Shown: positions 8,020 through 18,153, numbered from the stretch's first letter. The stretch: DNA of 64,000 nt from Burkholderia sp. BCC1644 (GCF_902833225.1 NZ_CADFEI010000006.1:124001-188000), one strand, 5' to 3'. Notes: generated by a model not told the origin, from the letters alone. Numbers and translations are program-made.

Positions 8020-8247
8020 ATGAACGCTCAATCGCTGTCCGGCATGCTTCGCGCGCAGGAGCTGCTGATCGTGTCGATGATCCGCGCGCTTCCCCCTGAC
8101 GCACGACGTGCGCTCGTCGACCTTTACACCGAGCAGATCGTCTTCGCCGAACAGGCGGGCCTCGATATTCACAGCGATCGCGCGACGCACGACGCGTTCA
8201 TCTCGCATGCGCGCAACCTGCTGATCCGCATCGAAGCGCTGGCCTGA
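8020..8247 (+). CDS. small hypothetical protein
   Basis: A 75-residue helical protein with start ATG 8020 preceded by GAGGAGG (8009-8014 area). The sequence (SGMLRAQELLIVSMIRALPPDARRALVDLYTEQI) predicts two or three amphipathic helices, with no signal peptide. Unrecognised. It is immediately upstream of the Fur-box region of the heme operon but ends about 100 bp before it. Confidence 0.6.
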   Translation: MNAQSLSGMLRAQELLIVSMIRALPPDARRALVDLYTEQIVFAEQAGLDIHSDRATHDAFISHARNLLIRIEALA

Positions 8248-8341
8248 CCGGCCCGCACATTTCTCCCGAAATTCCCGCCGCGGCTCGCACGAGCCGCGCA
8301 GGCGAGCGCTCACTCACGCGCACCGCGTTTCGTTCTTGTAT

Positions 8342-8360
8342 TGATAATAATTCTCATTTA
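8342..8360 (+). promoter_or_regulatory. Fur box of the heme uptake operon
   Basis: TGATAATAATTCTCATTTA closely matches the 19-bp Fur consensus (GATAATGATAATCATTATC). It lies about 130 bp before the receptor start codon in an AT-rich patch that also supplies promoter elements. Fur with Fe2+ is expected to repress hmuRSTUV. Confidence 0.85.
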
Positions 8361-8486
8361 CACTGGTAAAGTTGTCAGTTGCCTTTCAATTTGCCGTTTG
8401 CCGCCTGTCGCGCGCGAACGGGCCAGCCAGGTGAACGCGTCACCCAGCCAGCCTTCGGGCTTGTTATCGTCAATGGGAGACCACCT

Positions 8487-10757
8487 GTGCATTGCTATAC
8501 GCTGGCGCGGCGGCCGATCTGTGCCGCGCTGTTCGGCGCGTTCGGCCTGTCCGCCGCCACGGCTCACGCCGATTCGTCGCCGCAAGGCGCCACCCCGCCT
8601 TCCACCGTCCTCGTCGCCGCGTCTCCACGCGGCGATGCGGCGCTGCTCGACCCCGTCACCGTCACGGCCACCCGTACGGCCAGCGCTGTGAGCCGCACGG
8701 CGGCGTCCGTGTCGGTGATCACCGACGAGGATATCGAGGAACAGCAGGCCACCAACATCAAGGACGCGCTGCGCTACGAGCCGGGCATCACGGTGCGCCG
8801 CACCGCGTACCGGCCAGGCAGCGCCGCGCTCGGCGGCGGCCGCGACGGCGATTCGAGCATCAACATCCGCGGCCTCGAAGGCAATCGCGTGCTGCTGATG
8901 GAAGACGGCATCCGCCTGCCGAACGCGTTTTCGTTCGGCCCGCTCGAAGCGGGGCGCGGCGACTACGCCGATCTCGACACGCTCAAGCGCATCGAGATCC
9001 TGCTCGGCCCGGCGTCGGCGCTGTACGGCAGCGACGGCCTGACCGGCGCGGTGAACTTCATCACGAAGGATCCGCGCGACCTGCTGTCGATCTACAACAA
9101 GCCTTACTACTTCTCGTTCCGGCCGAGCTACGACTCGACCGACCGCAGCGTCGGCGCGACCGTGTCGGCCGCGGGCGGCAACGATCGCATCCAGGGGATG
9201 ATCATCGCCGACGGCCGGCGCGGCCACGAAGTCGACACGCGCGGCAGCAACAACTCGGCGAGCACGCTGCGCACCACGTCGAATCCGCAGGACGTCTACT
9301 CGGAATCGCTGCTCGGCAAGCTCGTGCTGACGCCCACCACGCGCGACACGATCAAGTTCACTGCGGAAACGGTGCAGCGGCGCGTAAGCACCGATGTGCT
9401 GTCGGCGATCAATCCGCCGAACACGCTCGGCCTCACGACGAACGACCGGCTCGAGCGCAACCGCTTCAGCGTCGACTACGACTTCCGCGACGACGCGTTC
9501 CGCTGGTTCCAGACCGCGCACGTGCAGTTCTACTACCAGGACGCGAAGCAGGACCAGTACGCGTTCGAGACGCGCGGCGCGCCGCTGAAATCGCGTTCGC
9601 GCGACAACCAGTACAAGGAACGCACGTTCGGCGGCTCCGCGTTCGCCGAAAGCGGCTTCGCGACCGGCCCGTTCGCGCACAAGCTGCTGTACGGCGTCGA
9701 CGGCAGCCTGTCGCGCGTGACGAACCTGCGCGACGGCACGGTGCCGGGCGTGGGCGAGGCGTTCCCGAACAAGGCGTTCCCCGACACCGACTACACGCTG
9801 TTCGGCGCGTTCGTGCAGGACCAGATCGGCTACGGCCGCCTGCTCGTCACGCCGGGCCTGCGCTTCGACACGTACCGGCTGAGCCCGACCGAAAACGATC
9901 CGCTGTTCACCGGCAAGGCCGTGTCGACGAGCGCGAACGAACTGTCGCCCCGCGTCGCCGTGCTCTACGAGATCACGCCGGCGGTCATTCCGTACGTGCA
10001 GTACGCGCACGGCTTCCGCGCACCGACGCCCGACCAGGTGAACAGCAGCTTCTCGAACCCGGTGTACGGCTACACGTCGATCGGCAATCCGAACCTGAAG
10101 CCCGAGACGAGCGACACGTTCGAAGCCGGCCTGCGCGGCAAGGCCGGCACCGGCTACGGCGTGGTGCGCTACAGCGCGGCCGCGTTTACGGGTCGCTACC
10201 GCAACTTCATCTCGCGCACGACGATCGCCGGCAGCGGCCGGCCGGCCGACCCGTTCGTGTTCCAGTACGTGAACTTCGCCGATGCGCGCATTCACGGCCT
10301 CGAAGGCCGCGCCGAATGGGTGATGCCCAACGGCATCACGCTGAAGACGGCGATGGCGTTCACGAAGGGCTCGACGCAGAACAACGGCGCGGCCAGCCAG
10401 CCGCTGAACACCGTCAACCCGTTCTCCGCCGTGTTCGGCGTGCGCTATGAGCCGACCGAACGCTGGTACGTGCAGACCGACCTGCTGTTCCAGGCCGCGA
10501 AACGCGACAAGGACATCGACAAGTCCGACTGCTCGAACAAGGCCTGCTTCACGCCGCCGTCGTCGTTCGTCGTCGACCTGCGCGGCGGTTACCGCTTCAA
10601 CAAGCACGTGAGCGCGACGATCGGCATCCGCAACCTGTTCGACCGCAAGTACTGGAACTGGTCGGACGTGCGCGGCATCGCGGCCGATTCTCAGGTGCTC
10701 GATGCGTATTCGTCGCCCGGCCGCACGGTCGCCGTCAGCATGAAAGTGGATTTCTGA
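8487..10757 (+). CDS. hmuR: TonB-dependent heme/hemoglobin receptor
   Basis: A 756-residue outer-membrane receptor that takes heme into the periplasm using TonB energy. The GTG at 8487 is chosen over an in-frame start at 8379 because GGAGA lies just upstream (8475-8480) and it puts a clean signal peptide at the N-terminus (cleavage near AHADS). A TonB-box-like LDPVTVTATR is followed by the plug domain (SVSVITDEDIEEQQATNIKDALRYEPG, INIRGLEGNRVLLMEDGIRLP) and the 22-strand barrel. The heme-receptor motifs FRAP (about residue 509) and NPNL (about 535) are both present. It ends in VDF for barrel assembly and is the first gene of the heme operon. Confidence 0.95.
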   Translation: MHCYTLARRPICAALFGAFGLSAATAHADSSPQGATPPSTVLVAASPRGDAALLDPVTVTATRTASAVSRTAASVSVITDEDIEEQQATNIKDALRYEPGITVRRTAYRPGSAALGGGRDGDSSINIRGLEGNRVLLMEDGIRLPNAFSFGPLEAGRGDYADLDTLKRIEILLGPASALYGSDGLTGAVNFITKDPRDLLSIYNKPYYFSFRPSYDSTDRSVGATVSAAGGNDRIQGMIIADGRRGHEVDTRGSNNSASTLRTTSNPQDVYSESLLGKLVLTPTTRDTIKFTAETVQRRVSTDVLSAINPPNTLGLTTNDRLERNRFSVDYDFRDDAFRWFQTAHVQFYYQDAKQDQYAFETRGAPLKSRSRDNQYKERTFGGSAFAESGFATGPFAHKLLYGVDGSLSRVTNLRDGTVPGVGEAFPNKAFPDTDYTLFGAFVQDQIGYGRLLVTPGLRFDTYRLSPTENDPLFTGKAVSTSANELSPRVAVLYEITPAVIPYVQYAHGFRAPTPDQVNSSFSNPVYGYTSIGNPNLKPETSDTFEAGLRGKAGTGYGVVRYSAAAFTGRYRNFISRTTIAGSGRPADPFVFQYVNFADARIHGLEGRAEWVMPNGITLKTAMAFTKGSTQNNGAASQPLNTVNPFSAVFGVRYEPTERWYVQTDLLFQAAKRDKDIDKSDCSNKACFTPPSSFVVDLRGGYRFNKHVSATIGIRNLFDRKYWNWSDVRGIAADSQVLDAYSSPGRTVAVSMKVDF

Positions 10758-10806
10758 TGCGCGCCGCCCGCGCAACCACCCCAACCGTTACTTGAAGGAG
10801 TCCGAC

Positions 10807-11898
10807 ATGATGCAATCCGCCCTTCCCGGTCAATCGGCCAGCCCGGCCCGCGCAGCCGCCGCGCTGCGCGACGCGTTCATCAAGCTCAAGACCGAGCGTC
10901 AGCTGCGCAACCGCGATGTCGCGCAGGCGCTCGGCGTCAGCGAAGGCGAGGCGCTCGCCGCATTCGTCGGCGAGCATGTCGTGCGGCTCGACGCGCGCTT
11001 TCCGGCGATGTTCGAGGAAATGCCGCGCCTCGGCCGTGTGATGGCGCTCACGCGCAACGACACGGCCGTCCACGAGAAGGACGGCGAATATGCGCAGATG
11101 AGCCATGACGGGCCCGTCGGCCTCGCGCTCGGCGACATCGACCTGCGCATCTTCTATCGTCACTGGGTGTCGGCGTTCGCGGTGCGCGACGAGACCGCGC
11201 ACGGCCCGCTCAAGAGCCTGCAGTTCTTCGACGCGCAGGGCCATGCGATCCACAAGGTCTACCTGCGCGCGCACAGCGACCACGCCGCGTACGACGCGTT
11301 CGTCGAACGCTGGCGCGCGCCATCGCAGGAGCCGGGCCTCGACGTCGCGCCCGCCGCACCGAAGACACCCGAGCGCGCCGACACCGAGATCGACGTCGCG
11401 GGCTTTCGCGCCGCGTGGGACGCGATGACCGACACGCACCAGTTCTTCGGCATCACGCAGCGCTTCGGCGTGAGCCGCATGCAGGCGCTGCGCCTCGCCG
11501 ATCCGCAATATGCGTATCCGGTCGAGACCGCGCACGCGCTGCGCCACGTGCTCCAGCAGGCAGCGCAAAGCGGCCAGCCGATCATGGTGTTCGTCGGCAA
11601 CGCGGGGATGATCCAGATCCACACGGGCCCCGTCGCGAACGTGCGTGAAGTCGGCGCGTGGATCAACGTGCTCGATCCGAACTTCAACCTGCACGTGCGC
11701 GAAGACCTGATCGCCGCCGCCTGGGTCGTGAAGAAGCCGACGAGCGACGGCATCGTCACGTCGCTCGAACTGTTCGACCGGCAGGGCGACCACGTCGCGC
11801 TGCTGTTCGGCGAACGCAAGCCCGGCAAGGTCGAACGTGACGACTGGCGCGCGCTCGTCGCGACGCTGCCGGCAGCCGCATACGGTGACGCGCGGTGA
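10807..11898 (+). CDS. hmuS: hemin-degrading/heme-trafficking factor HmuS
   Basis: A 363-residue cytoplasmic heme-binding protein of the HemS/ChuS/HmuS family. The ATG at 10807 has AAGGAG at 10795-10800. The family's tandem pseudo-repeat is visible: MFEEMPRLGRVMALTRNDTAVHEK (first half) and VMVFVGNAGMIQIHTGPV...NVLDPNFNLHVREDLI (second half). It accepts heme from the ABC importer and releases iron or passes heme on. The stop codon overlaps the next start (GTGA). Confidence 0.93.
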   Translation: MMQSALPGQSASPARAAAALRDAFIKLKTERQLRNRDVAQALGVSEGEALAAFVGEHVVRLDARFPAMFEEMPRLGRVMALTRNDTAVHEKDGEYAQMSHDGPVGLALGDIDLRIFYRHWVSAFAVRDETAHGPLKSLQFFDAQGHAIHKVYLRAHSDHAAYDAFVERWRAPSQEPGLDVAPAAPKTPERADTEIDVAGFRAAWDAMTDTHQFFGITQRFGVSRMQALRLADPQYAYPVETAHALRHVLQQAAQSGQPIMVFVGNAGMIQIHTGPVANVREVGAWINVLDPNFNLHVREDLIAAAWVVKKPTSDGIVTSLELFDRQGDHVALLFGERKPGKVERDDWRALVATLPAAAYGDAR

Positions 11899-12812
11899 GC
11901 GCGCGGTCGTTCGATCCGCGCCGCCGCGCAGTCCTCGCAGGCGCGGCGGCCGGTGCGCTGGCGGGCGCGCTGCCCGCCGGCGTGCTCGCCCAGGTTGCGC
12001 AAGCTGCTCCGAAGCGCGTGGTTGTGATCGGCGGCGCGCTCGCGGAAACCGCGTTCGCGCTCGGCGGCGCCGAGACGCCGCGCTACCGGCTCGTCGGCGC
12101 CGACACGACCTGCACGTATCCCGACGCCGCGAAGCGTTTGCCGAAGGTCGGCTACCAGCGCGCGCTGTCGGCCGAAGGGCTGCTGTCGCTGCGGCCCGAT
12201 CTCGTGCTCGCGTCGGCGGAAGCCGGCCCGCCCACCGCGATCGCGCAGGTGAAAGGCGCAGGCGTCGCGGTCACGACGTTCGACGAACGCCACGACGTCG
12301 AATCGGTGCGCGCGAAGATCACCGGCGTCGCGCAGGCGCTCGACGTACGCGATGCCGGTACCGCGTTGCTGCAACGCTTCGATCGCGACTGGCAGGGCGC
12401 GCGTGACACGGTCGCCGCGCGCGTGCCCGGCGGCGCGCAGCCGCCGCGCGTGCTGTTCGTGCTGAACCATACCGGCAACCAGGCGCTCGTCGCCGGCCAG
12501 CGCACCGCTGCCGACGCGATGATCCGCTACGCGGGCGCACGCAACGCGATGCAGGGCTTCGATCACTACAAGCCGCTGACGACCGAGGCGCTTGCGGCAG
12601 CCGCGCCCGACATCGTGCTGATCTCGGATGAAGGGCTCGCCGCCGTCGGCGGTCGTGCCGCGCTGCTCGCCACACCCGGCTTCAGCGCGACGCCGGCCGG
12701 CCGCGCGCAACGCGTCGTGTCACTCGATGCGCTGTTCCTGCTCGGCTTCGGCCCGCGCCTGCCGCTCGCCGTCACGACCCTGCACCGACGCCTGTCGGAT
12801 GCGCTCGCCTGA
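11895..12812 (+). CDS. hmuT: periplasmic heme-binding protein
   Basis: A 305-residue class III binding protein. The start GTG at 11895 overlaps the hmuS stop by 4 bp, indicating translational coupling. The N-terminus SARSFDPRRRAVLAGAAAGALAG looks like a Tat signal. The heme axial ligand region VGYQRALSAEG (Tyr87) matches the conserved Tyr of HmuT/ShuT. It delivers heme to HmuUV. Confidence 0.93.
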   Translation: MSARSFDPRRRAVLAGAAAGALAGALPAGVLAQVAQAAPKRVVVIGGALAETAFALGGAETPRYRLVGADTTCTYPDAAKRLPKVGYQRALSAEGLLSLRPDLVLASAEAGPPTAIAQVKGAGVAVTTFDERHDVESVRAKITGVAQALDVRDAGTALLQRFDRDWQGARDTVAARVPGGAQPPRVLFVLNHTGNQALVAGQRTAADAMIRYAGARNAMQGFDHYKPLTTEALAAAAPDIVLISDEGLAAVGGRAALLATPGFSATPAGRAQRVVSLDALFLLGFGPRLPLAVTTLHRRLSDALA

Positions 12813-12827
12813 TTCCGGATCCCCCCG

Positions 12828-13916
12828 ATGCCCGCTCACGCTTCGCCCTTCTCCGCGCCGTCGCCCGCCTCGCGCTCCGGCGCCGCGCGCGTCGGCACGT
12901 CGCGCCGCCTTGCGCCGTTCGCACTGGCCGCGCTCGCCGTGCTCGTGTGCGCGATGTCCGTCGTCGCGCTGTGTGTCGGCGCGTATCGCATTCCGCTTGC
13001 GCAAGCCTGGGCCGCGCTGACCGGCGATGCCGCCGCGCAGCAGGCGCGCGCGGTGCTGTTCGACATCCGTGCGCCGCGCGTCGCGCTCGCGCTGCTGGTC
13101 GGCGGCGGCTTCGGCGCGACCGGCGCCGCGATGCAGGCGCTGTTCCGCAATCCGCTCGCCGATCCGGGCCTCGTCGGCGTGTCGAGCGGCGCCGCACTCG
13201 GCGCGACGACGATGATCGTGCTCGGCCCCGCGCTCTTTGCCACGCACGTGAGCGCGGCCGCACTGCCCGTCGCCGCGTTCGCGGGCGCGCTCGCAGTCGC
13301 CGCGCTCGTTTACCGGCTTGCCGCGTCGCGTGGCCGGCTTGCGCTGCCGCTGCTGCTGCTTGCCGGCATCGCGATCAACGCACTGGTCGGCGCGGCGATC
13401 GGGCTGCTCACGTTCGTCGCCGACGACGCCCAGCTACGCTCGCTGACCTTCTGGAGCCTCGGCAGCCTCGGCGGCGCGCAATGGTCCGCGCTGGCGGCCG
13501 TCACGCCGTGCGTCGCGATCGGCTGCGTGCTGCTCGCGCGCGAACGCGACGCGCTGAACGCCCTGCAGCTCGGCGAAACCGAAGCGCTGCATCTTGGCGT
13601 GCCCGTTCAACGGCTGAAGCGGCGCGTGCTCGTCGCGGTCGCGCTTGCGGTCGGCGCACTGGTGTCGTGCGCGGGCATCATCGGCTTCATCGGGCTCGTC
13701 GCGCCGCATTGCGTCCGGCTCGCATGCGGCCCCGACCAGCGCATCGTGCTGCCCGGCGCCGCACTGCTCGGCGCCTTGCTGACGCTCGCCGCCGATCTCG
13801 CCGCACGCACGGTCGCCGCACCGGCCGAAATTCCGCTCGGCGTGCTGACCGCGCTGCTCGGCGCGCCGTTCTTCCTCGCGCTGCTGTGGAAGAGCCGCAG
13901 CGCGCTCGGCGGGTAA
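12828..13916 (+). CDS. hmuU: heme ABC transporter permease (FecCD family)
   Basis: A 362-residue inner-membrane permease of the BtuC/FecCD type, with about ten hydrophobic helices after an N-terminal stretch of 30 polar residues. Signature segments are [44 protein letters not shown] and, near the end, [23 protein letters not shown], the loop that contacts the ATPase. It lies 15 bp after hmuT and 19 bp before hmuV. Confidence 0.95.
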   Translation: MPAHASPFSAPSPASRSGAARVGTSRRLAPFALAALAVLVCAMSVVALCVGAYRIPLAQAWAALTGDAAAQQARAVLFDIRAPRVALALLVGGGFGATGAAMQALFRNPLADPGLVGVSSGAALGATTMIVLGPALFATHVSAAALPVAAFAGALAVAALVYRLAASRGRLALPLLLLAGIAINALVGAAIGLLTFVADDAQLRSLTFWSLGSLGGAQWSALAAVTPCVAIGCVLLARERDALNALQLGETEALHLGVPVQRLKRRVLVAVALAVGALVSCAGIIGFIGLVAPHCVRLACGPDQRIVLPGAALLGALLTLAADLAARTVAAPAEIPLGVLTALLGAPFFLALLWKSRSALGG

Positions 13917-13935
13917 TCCTTTCTTCACGACGACC

Positions 13936-14757
13936 ATGCTGACTGCCCATCACCTCGACGTTGCCCGCCGGCACAACGCGATCCTGCGCGACCTGTCGCT
14001 GTCGATCGAACCCGGCCGCGTGACCGCATTGCTCGGCCGCAACGGCGCGGGCAAGAGCACGCTGCTGAAGACCTTCGCCGGCGAACTGACCGGCAGCGTC
14101 GCGCCGACCGGTGTGCGCGTGACGGGCGACATCACGCTGAACGGCGAACCGCTCGCGCGCATCGATGCGCCGCGGCTCGCGTGCCTGCGCGCGGTGCTGC
14201 CGCAGGCCGCCCAGCCAGCCTTCCCGTTCAGCGTCGACGAAATCGTGCTGCTCGGCCGCTATCCGCATGCGCGACGCAGCGGCGCGACGTCGCACCACGA
14301 TCGCGACATCGCGTGGCGCGCACTCGAACGCGCGGGCGCCGATGCGCTCGTCGGCCGCGACGTCACCACGCTGTCGGGTGGCGAACTCGCACGCGTGCAG
14401 TTCGCCCGCGTGCTCGCGCAGCTGTGGCCGGACGACGAGGCGACGGAAAACGGCCCGCGCTACCTGCTGCTCGACGAACCGACTGCCGCGCTGGATCTCG
14501 CGCACCAGCATCGTTTGCTCGACACCGTGCGCGCGGTCGCGCGCGAATGGCAGCTCGGCGTGCTGGCGATCGTCCACGATCCGAACCTCGCCGCACGGCA
14601 CGCGGATACGATCGCGATGCTCGCCGACGGCACGATCGTCGCGCACGGCGCACCGCGCGACGTGATGACGCCCGCGCATATCGCGCAGTGCTATGGATTC
14701 GCGGTGAAGATGGTGGAAACCGGCGACGGAGCACCGCCGGTGATGGTCCCGGCATGA
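13936..14757 (+). CDS. hmuV: heme ABC transporter ATP-binding protein
   Basis: A 273-residue ATPase. Walker A is GRNGAGKST (34-42), Q-loop [12 protein letters not shown] (89-100), signature [11 protein letters not shown] (146-156), Walker B YLLLDEPT (176-183), and the switch His is in IVHDPN. A short insertion (PDDEATENG) lies between signature and Walker B, as seen in other HmuV proteins. It powers HmuU and is the last gene of the operon. Confidence 0.95.
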   Translation: MLTAHHLDVARRHNAILRDLSLSIEPGRVTALLGRNGAGKSTLLKTFAGELTGSVAPTGVRVTGDITLNGEPLARIDAPRLACLRAVLPQAAQPAFPFSVDEIVLLGRYPHARRSGATSHHDRDIAWRALERAGADALVGRDVTTLSGGELARVQFARVLAQLWPDDEATENGPRYLLLDEPTAALDLAHQHRLLDTVRAVAREWQLGVLAIVHDPNLAARHADTIAMLADGTIVAHGAPRDVMTPAHIAQCYGFAVKMVETGDGAPPVMVPA

Positions 14758-14863
14758 CGCTGCGGGCGTACGCCGAGCGGCCGTTACACGGCCTTCGATC
14801 AGCATGCCGAACTTTCAGGCAGCGTCATGCGCGCTTCGCGCATCCCCTTCGAGGAAACCTCGC

Positions 14864-15253
14864 ATGCCCGCTCCGATGACCCGCATCATCCTGTACGTCC
14901 AGGACGTCACGCTGCTGAAGGCGTTCTATCAGCGCCATTTCGATCTGCCCGTCATCGAGGAAATCGACGGTGAATGGGCCGTGCTCGACGCCGGCGCAAT
15001 CGAACTCGCACTGCATCTGGCCGGCCCGGCGTTCCGCCATGCGGCCGCGCCGGCGAATGCGAACCCGGTGACGAACAACGTAAAACTCGTCTTCCGGATC
15101 GACGCCGACATCGACATCGACGCATATCGCGACCGGCTCGCCCGCGACGGCGTCACCGTGCGCGACATCAAGCGCTTCGACGGCTTCCCGTACCAGCTGC
15201 TCGACGGCATCGATCCGGAAGGGAACGTCTTTCAGGTGATGCAGCCCGACTGA
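14864..15253 (+). CDS. VOC superfamily protein (glyoxalase/bleomycin-resistance fold)
   Basis: A 129-residue single-unit VOC protein. The ATG at 14864 has GAGGAA at 14851. The fold is seen in MTRIILYVQDVTLLKAFYQRHFDLP and the closing YQLLDGIDPEGNVFQVMQPD. The metal-ligand positions typical of glyoxalase I are not clearly conserved (Glu at the end is replaced by Gln-Val-Met context), so the substrate is unknown. It is 106 bp downstream of hmuV and may be cotranscribed, but no functional link to heme is apparent. Confidence 0.85.
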   Translation: MPAPMTRIILYVQDVTLLKAFYQRHFDLPVIEEIDGEWAVLDAGAIELALHLAGPAFRHAAAPANANPVTNNVKLVFRIDADIDIDAYRDRLARDGVTVRDIKRFDGFPYQLLDGIDPEGNVFQVMQPD

Positions 15254-15284
15254 ACGCCGGCACGGCAGGCGCGGCCGCGAGCAC

Positions 15285-15896
15285 TCAGTGCTCCAGGTCC
15301 GCCGCGCCGAACGTTCGCATCTTCCATCCGAACCGCACGGCGAGCATCCGCATCGAGAACCCGGCTGCCAGCGCGACGATCGTCGCGAACCCTGCGTCGA
15401 TGCCGAGATGCTGCATGCCGACATACAGCGCGCCCGTGACGAACGCGACGCTCGCATAAAGCTCCTCGCGCAGGATCAGCGGCATTTCGTTGCACAGCAG
15501 GTCGCGCAGCATCCCGCCGCAGACGCCCGTGATCGCGCCGGCCAGCACGACGATGATCGGCGCGGTGCCGGTCGACGCGCCGACGTCGCAGCCGATGATC
15601 GTGAACGCCGCAAGGCCGATCGCGTCGACGGCGACGAACAGCGTCTTCATCCGTGCGACATGCCGTGCCACCCACGACGCGACAGTCGCCGCGACCAGCG
15701 TGATCATCAGGTATTCCGGATGCGCGATCCAGCCGAGCGGATAGTGGCCGAGCAGCACGTCGCGCACGGTGCCGCCGCCCAGCGCCGTCACCGCGCCGAC
15801 GAGCGCGAGCCCGAAGCGGTCCATCCCGCGGCGCATGCCCATCAGCGCCCCCGACATCGCTTCCGCGACGATTGCAATCAGATAAAGCGTATGCAT
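15285..15896 (-). CDS. TRIC/UPF0126-family cation channel protein
   Basis: A 203-residue inner-membrane protein with seven hydrophobic helices. Two repeats of the family motif are clear: ALGGGTVRDVLLGHYP (first) and GVCGGMLRDLLCNEMP (second). Both carry the GGG-x-x-RD signature of bacterial homologues of trimeric intracellular cation channels. The start at ATG 15896 lies 8 bp after the PBP stop; a TTG at 15908 overlapping the PBP stop is an alternative. Likely in one operon with the PBP gene. Confidence 0.88.
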   Translation of the reverse strand: MHTLYLIAIVAEAMSGALMGMRRGMDRFGLALVGAVTALGGGTVRDVLLGHYPLGWIAHPEYLMITLVAATVASWVARHVARMKTLFVAVDAIGLAAFTIIGCDVGASTGTAPIIVVLAGAITGVCGGMLRDLLCNEMPLILREELYASVAFVTGALYVGMQHLGIDAGFATIVALAAGFSMRMLAVRFGWKMRTFGAADLEH

Positions 15897-15904
15897 GGTG
15901 CGCG

Positions 15905-18025
15905 TCAATCGTCGGTCCGGAACAGGTCGAGCACGCGTTCGCGCTCGGCCGCATCGACGGCGGCCGGCATCGGTTCGTCATGCTTGCCGCTGTCGCCCGA
16001 TGCGTCGAGCGCATCGGCCGCTGCCATGCCGCCGCACGCGAAGCGGCTGCGGATATACGCCGGCACGTTGGCCGTGCAGGTACCGCGCGTGTATTCGGCG
16101 TAGACGAAATCGCCGTCGACGAGCGCGACGTCCTGCGGCGGCGTCGTAGCGACCGGCGTCCGTCCGTCGACGGCCGTCTTCATGTAGTCGAGCCAGACCG
16201 GCAGCGCCAGCGTCGCGCCGGTCGCGCGCCCCATCGGGCGCGGCGTGTCGTAGCCGAGCCATGCGACCGCGACGATGCCCGACGAGTAGCCGGCGAACCA
16301 CACGTCCTTCGAACCGTTCGACGTGCCCGTCTTGCCGGCCGCGTCGTCGCGGCGCAGCGCGAGCGCACCGCGCGCGGTGCCGGCTCGCACGACGTCGCGC
16401 AGCATGCTGTCCATCACGAACGCGTTGCGCGCCGATACGACGCGCTCGCCCGACGGCGCGGTCGCTTCGTACATCGCGCCGCCGTGACGCTGCTTCACCG
16501 ACAGGATCAGGCGCGGCTCCATCCGCGTGCCGCCGTTCGCGAACACGCCGTAGGCGCTCGCGAGTTCGAGCGGCGTCACGGCGCCCGCGCCGAGCGCGAG
16601 CGGCAGCGACGCCGGATTGCGCTGCGCGTCGAAGCCGAAATGCACCGCGTGCTGCTGCACGTAGCGCGCATCGGTGGCCTGCATCAGGCTGACCGCAACC
16701 AGGTTCTTCGAGCGCATGAGCCCGCGCCGCACCGGGATGAAGCCTTCGTAGTGGTTACCGAAATTGCGCGGACGCCACGGCTGCGCGCCGGTTTCCGCAC
16801 GTGTGAGCGTGCGCTGCGTGTCGTCGACCAGCACGCCGGGGAAGTAGCCCTTCTCCAGCGCCGCCGAATACACGAACGGCTTGAAGCTCGAACCCGGCTG
16901 GCGATACGCCTGCAGCGCATGGTCGAACACGTTGCGATTGAAATCCGCGCCGCCGACCAGCGCAAGCATGTCGCCGGTGGCCGCATCGAGCGACACGAGC
17001 GCGCCTTCGAGCCCGTTGCGCGCATCGCGCTTCGCGCGTGGCTGCCGGTTCAGCGTACGCTCGAGCGCCGCTTCGGCCGCGCGCTGGTCGCGCATCGAGA
17101 TCGTCGTCGTCACGTCGAGGCCGAGCGTGTATGCATCGTCATGAAACCGCTCGACCATGATCCGGCGCGCACGCTCGGCCACGTACGGCGCCGCGATGAT
17201 CCCCGGCGGCGGCGTGGTCGCCAGCGCGATCGGTGCGTCGACGGCCGCGCGATAGGTCGCGTCGTCGAGCTGGCCGAGCGCATGCATGCGCCCGAGCACG
17301 TAGTTGCGCCGCGCGGTCGCGCGCGCCGGATTGACGACCGGGTTGAACGCGGACGGCGCTTTCGGCAGCCCCGCGAGCACGGCCGCTTCGCCCGCGCTCA
17401 GCGCGTCGAGCGGCTTGCCGAAATACACGTTCGCGGCAGCCGCGAAACCGTACGCGCGCTCGCCCAGGTAGATCTCGTTCATGTACAGCTCGAGCAGCTT
17501 GTCCTTGCTGTATTCGCGTTCGAGCTTCGCCGCCATCAGTATCTCGGCGAGCTTGCGGCTCAGCAACTTGTCGCGCGTCAGGTAGAAGTTGCGCGCGACC
17601 TGCATCGTGATCGTGCTGCCGCCCTGCCCCGGCTGCCCCGTGACGACGTTCGCGAACGTCGCGCGCGCGAGGCCGCCGATATCGACCGCGCCGTGCTCGT
17701 AGAACTTCGCGTCCTCGGCCGCGAGCAGCGCGTGTCGCATCAGCGGCGGAATGCGTTCGAGCGGCACGAACTCGCGCCGCTCGACGCCGTATTCGGCGAG
17801 CAAGTCGCCGTCGCGCGAGAAAATCCGCAGCGGCAGCGCGGGACGATAGACGGCCAGATGCTCGACGGACGGCAGTTGCGTCCAGATGCGATTGATCGTC
17901 CATGCGCCGATGCCCGCGCACGCGAGCGTCAGGCCCAGCAGCGCGCCCGCGAGCGTGCGCCACACGCGTCGGCGGCGCGGCGGCGGCGCGGGTTGCGGGG
18001 GAGAGTTGGCGGTGTGGTCGGTCAT
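15905..18025 (-). CDS. class A penicillin-binding protein (bifunctional transglycosylase/transpeptidase)
   Basis: A 706-residue inner-membrane murein synthase. A cytoplasmic proline/arginine-rich head is followed by one transmembrane helix (about 22-44). The GT51 domain has EDAKFYEHG (catalytic Glu104) and GGSTITMQ (135-142). The transpeptidase domain has SxxK at Ser379-Lys382, SxN at Ser439-Asn441 and KTG at 565-567. All catalytic motifs are intact. It is shorter than the housekeeping PBP1a of this group (about 800 residues), so it is probably an accessory class A enzyme. The ATG at 18025 is preceded by AAGGAG. Confidence 0.93.
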   Translation of the reverse strand: MTDHTANSPPQPAPPPRRRRVWRTLAGALLGLTLACAGIGAWTINRIWTQLPSVEHLAVYRPALPLRIFSRDGDLLAEYGVERREFVPLERIPPLMRHALLAAEDAKFYEHGAVDIGGLARATFANVVTGQPGQGGSTITMQVARNFYLTRDKLLSRKLAEILMAAKLEREYSKDKLLELYMNEIYLGERAYGFAAAANVYFGKPLDALSAGEAAVLAGLPKAPSAFNPVVNPARATARRNYVLGRMHALGQLDDATYRAAVDAPIALATTPPPGIIAAPYVAERARRIMVERFHDDAYTLGLDVTTTISMRDQRAAEAALERTLNRQPRAKRDARNGLEGALVSLDAATGDMLALVGGADFNRNVFDHALQAYRQPGSSFKPFVYSAALEKGYFPGVLVDDTQRTLTRAETGAQPWRPRNFGNHYEGFIPVRRGLMRSKNLVAVSLMQATDARYVQQHAVHFGFDAQRNPASLPLALGAGAVTPLELASAYGVFANGGTRMEPRLILSVKQRHGGAMYEATAPSGERVVSARNAFVMDSMLRDVVRAGTARGALALRRDDAAGKTGTSNGSKDVWFAGYSSGIVAVAWLGYDTPRPMGRATGATLALPVWLDYMKTAVDGRTPVATTPPQDVALVDGDFVYAEYTRGTCTANVPAYIRSRFACGGMAAADALDASGDSGKHDEPMPAAVDAAERERVLDLFRTDD

Positions 18026-18130
18026 GTCGGGCTCCTTCTTCAGTGCCCGCGACGGCCGGCGCAAGATGGGCGCCGACCGGTCACGGAAGGCGCGCATTGT
18101 CGAAGGGATGGCCCGAAACCGGAACATTCT

Positions 18131-18153
18131 TTAGCCAAAGTTTGGCTGGCTAA
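18131..18153. promoter_or_regulatory. nested palindrome in the divergent PBP / APH-like promoter region
   Basis: TTAGCCA (18131-18137) and TGGCTAA (18147-18153) are inverted repeats. A second perfect inverted repeat AGCCAAA-G-TTTGGCT lies inside at 18133-18147. The patch is AT-rich against its surroundings and sits between divergent genes, as an operator would. Confidence 0.5.

Noticed and set aside
8358..10784. 808-residue open frame on the minus strand opposite the heme receptor gene
   Set aside because: It mirrors the receptor codons, is Arg/Ala/Val-rich without any domain, and the plus strand has a complete TonB receptor with motifs and a Fur box.
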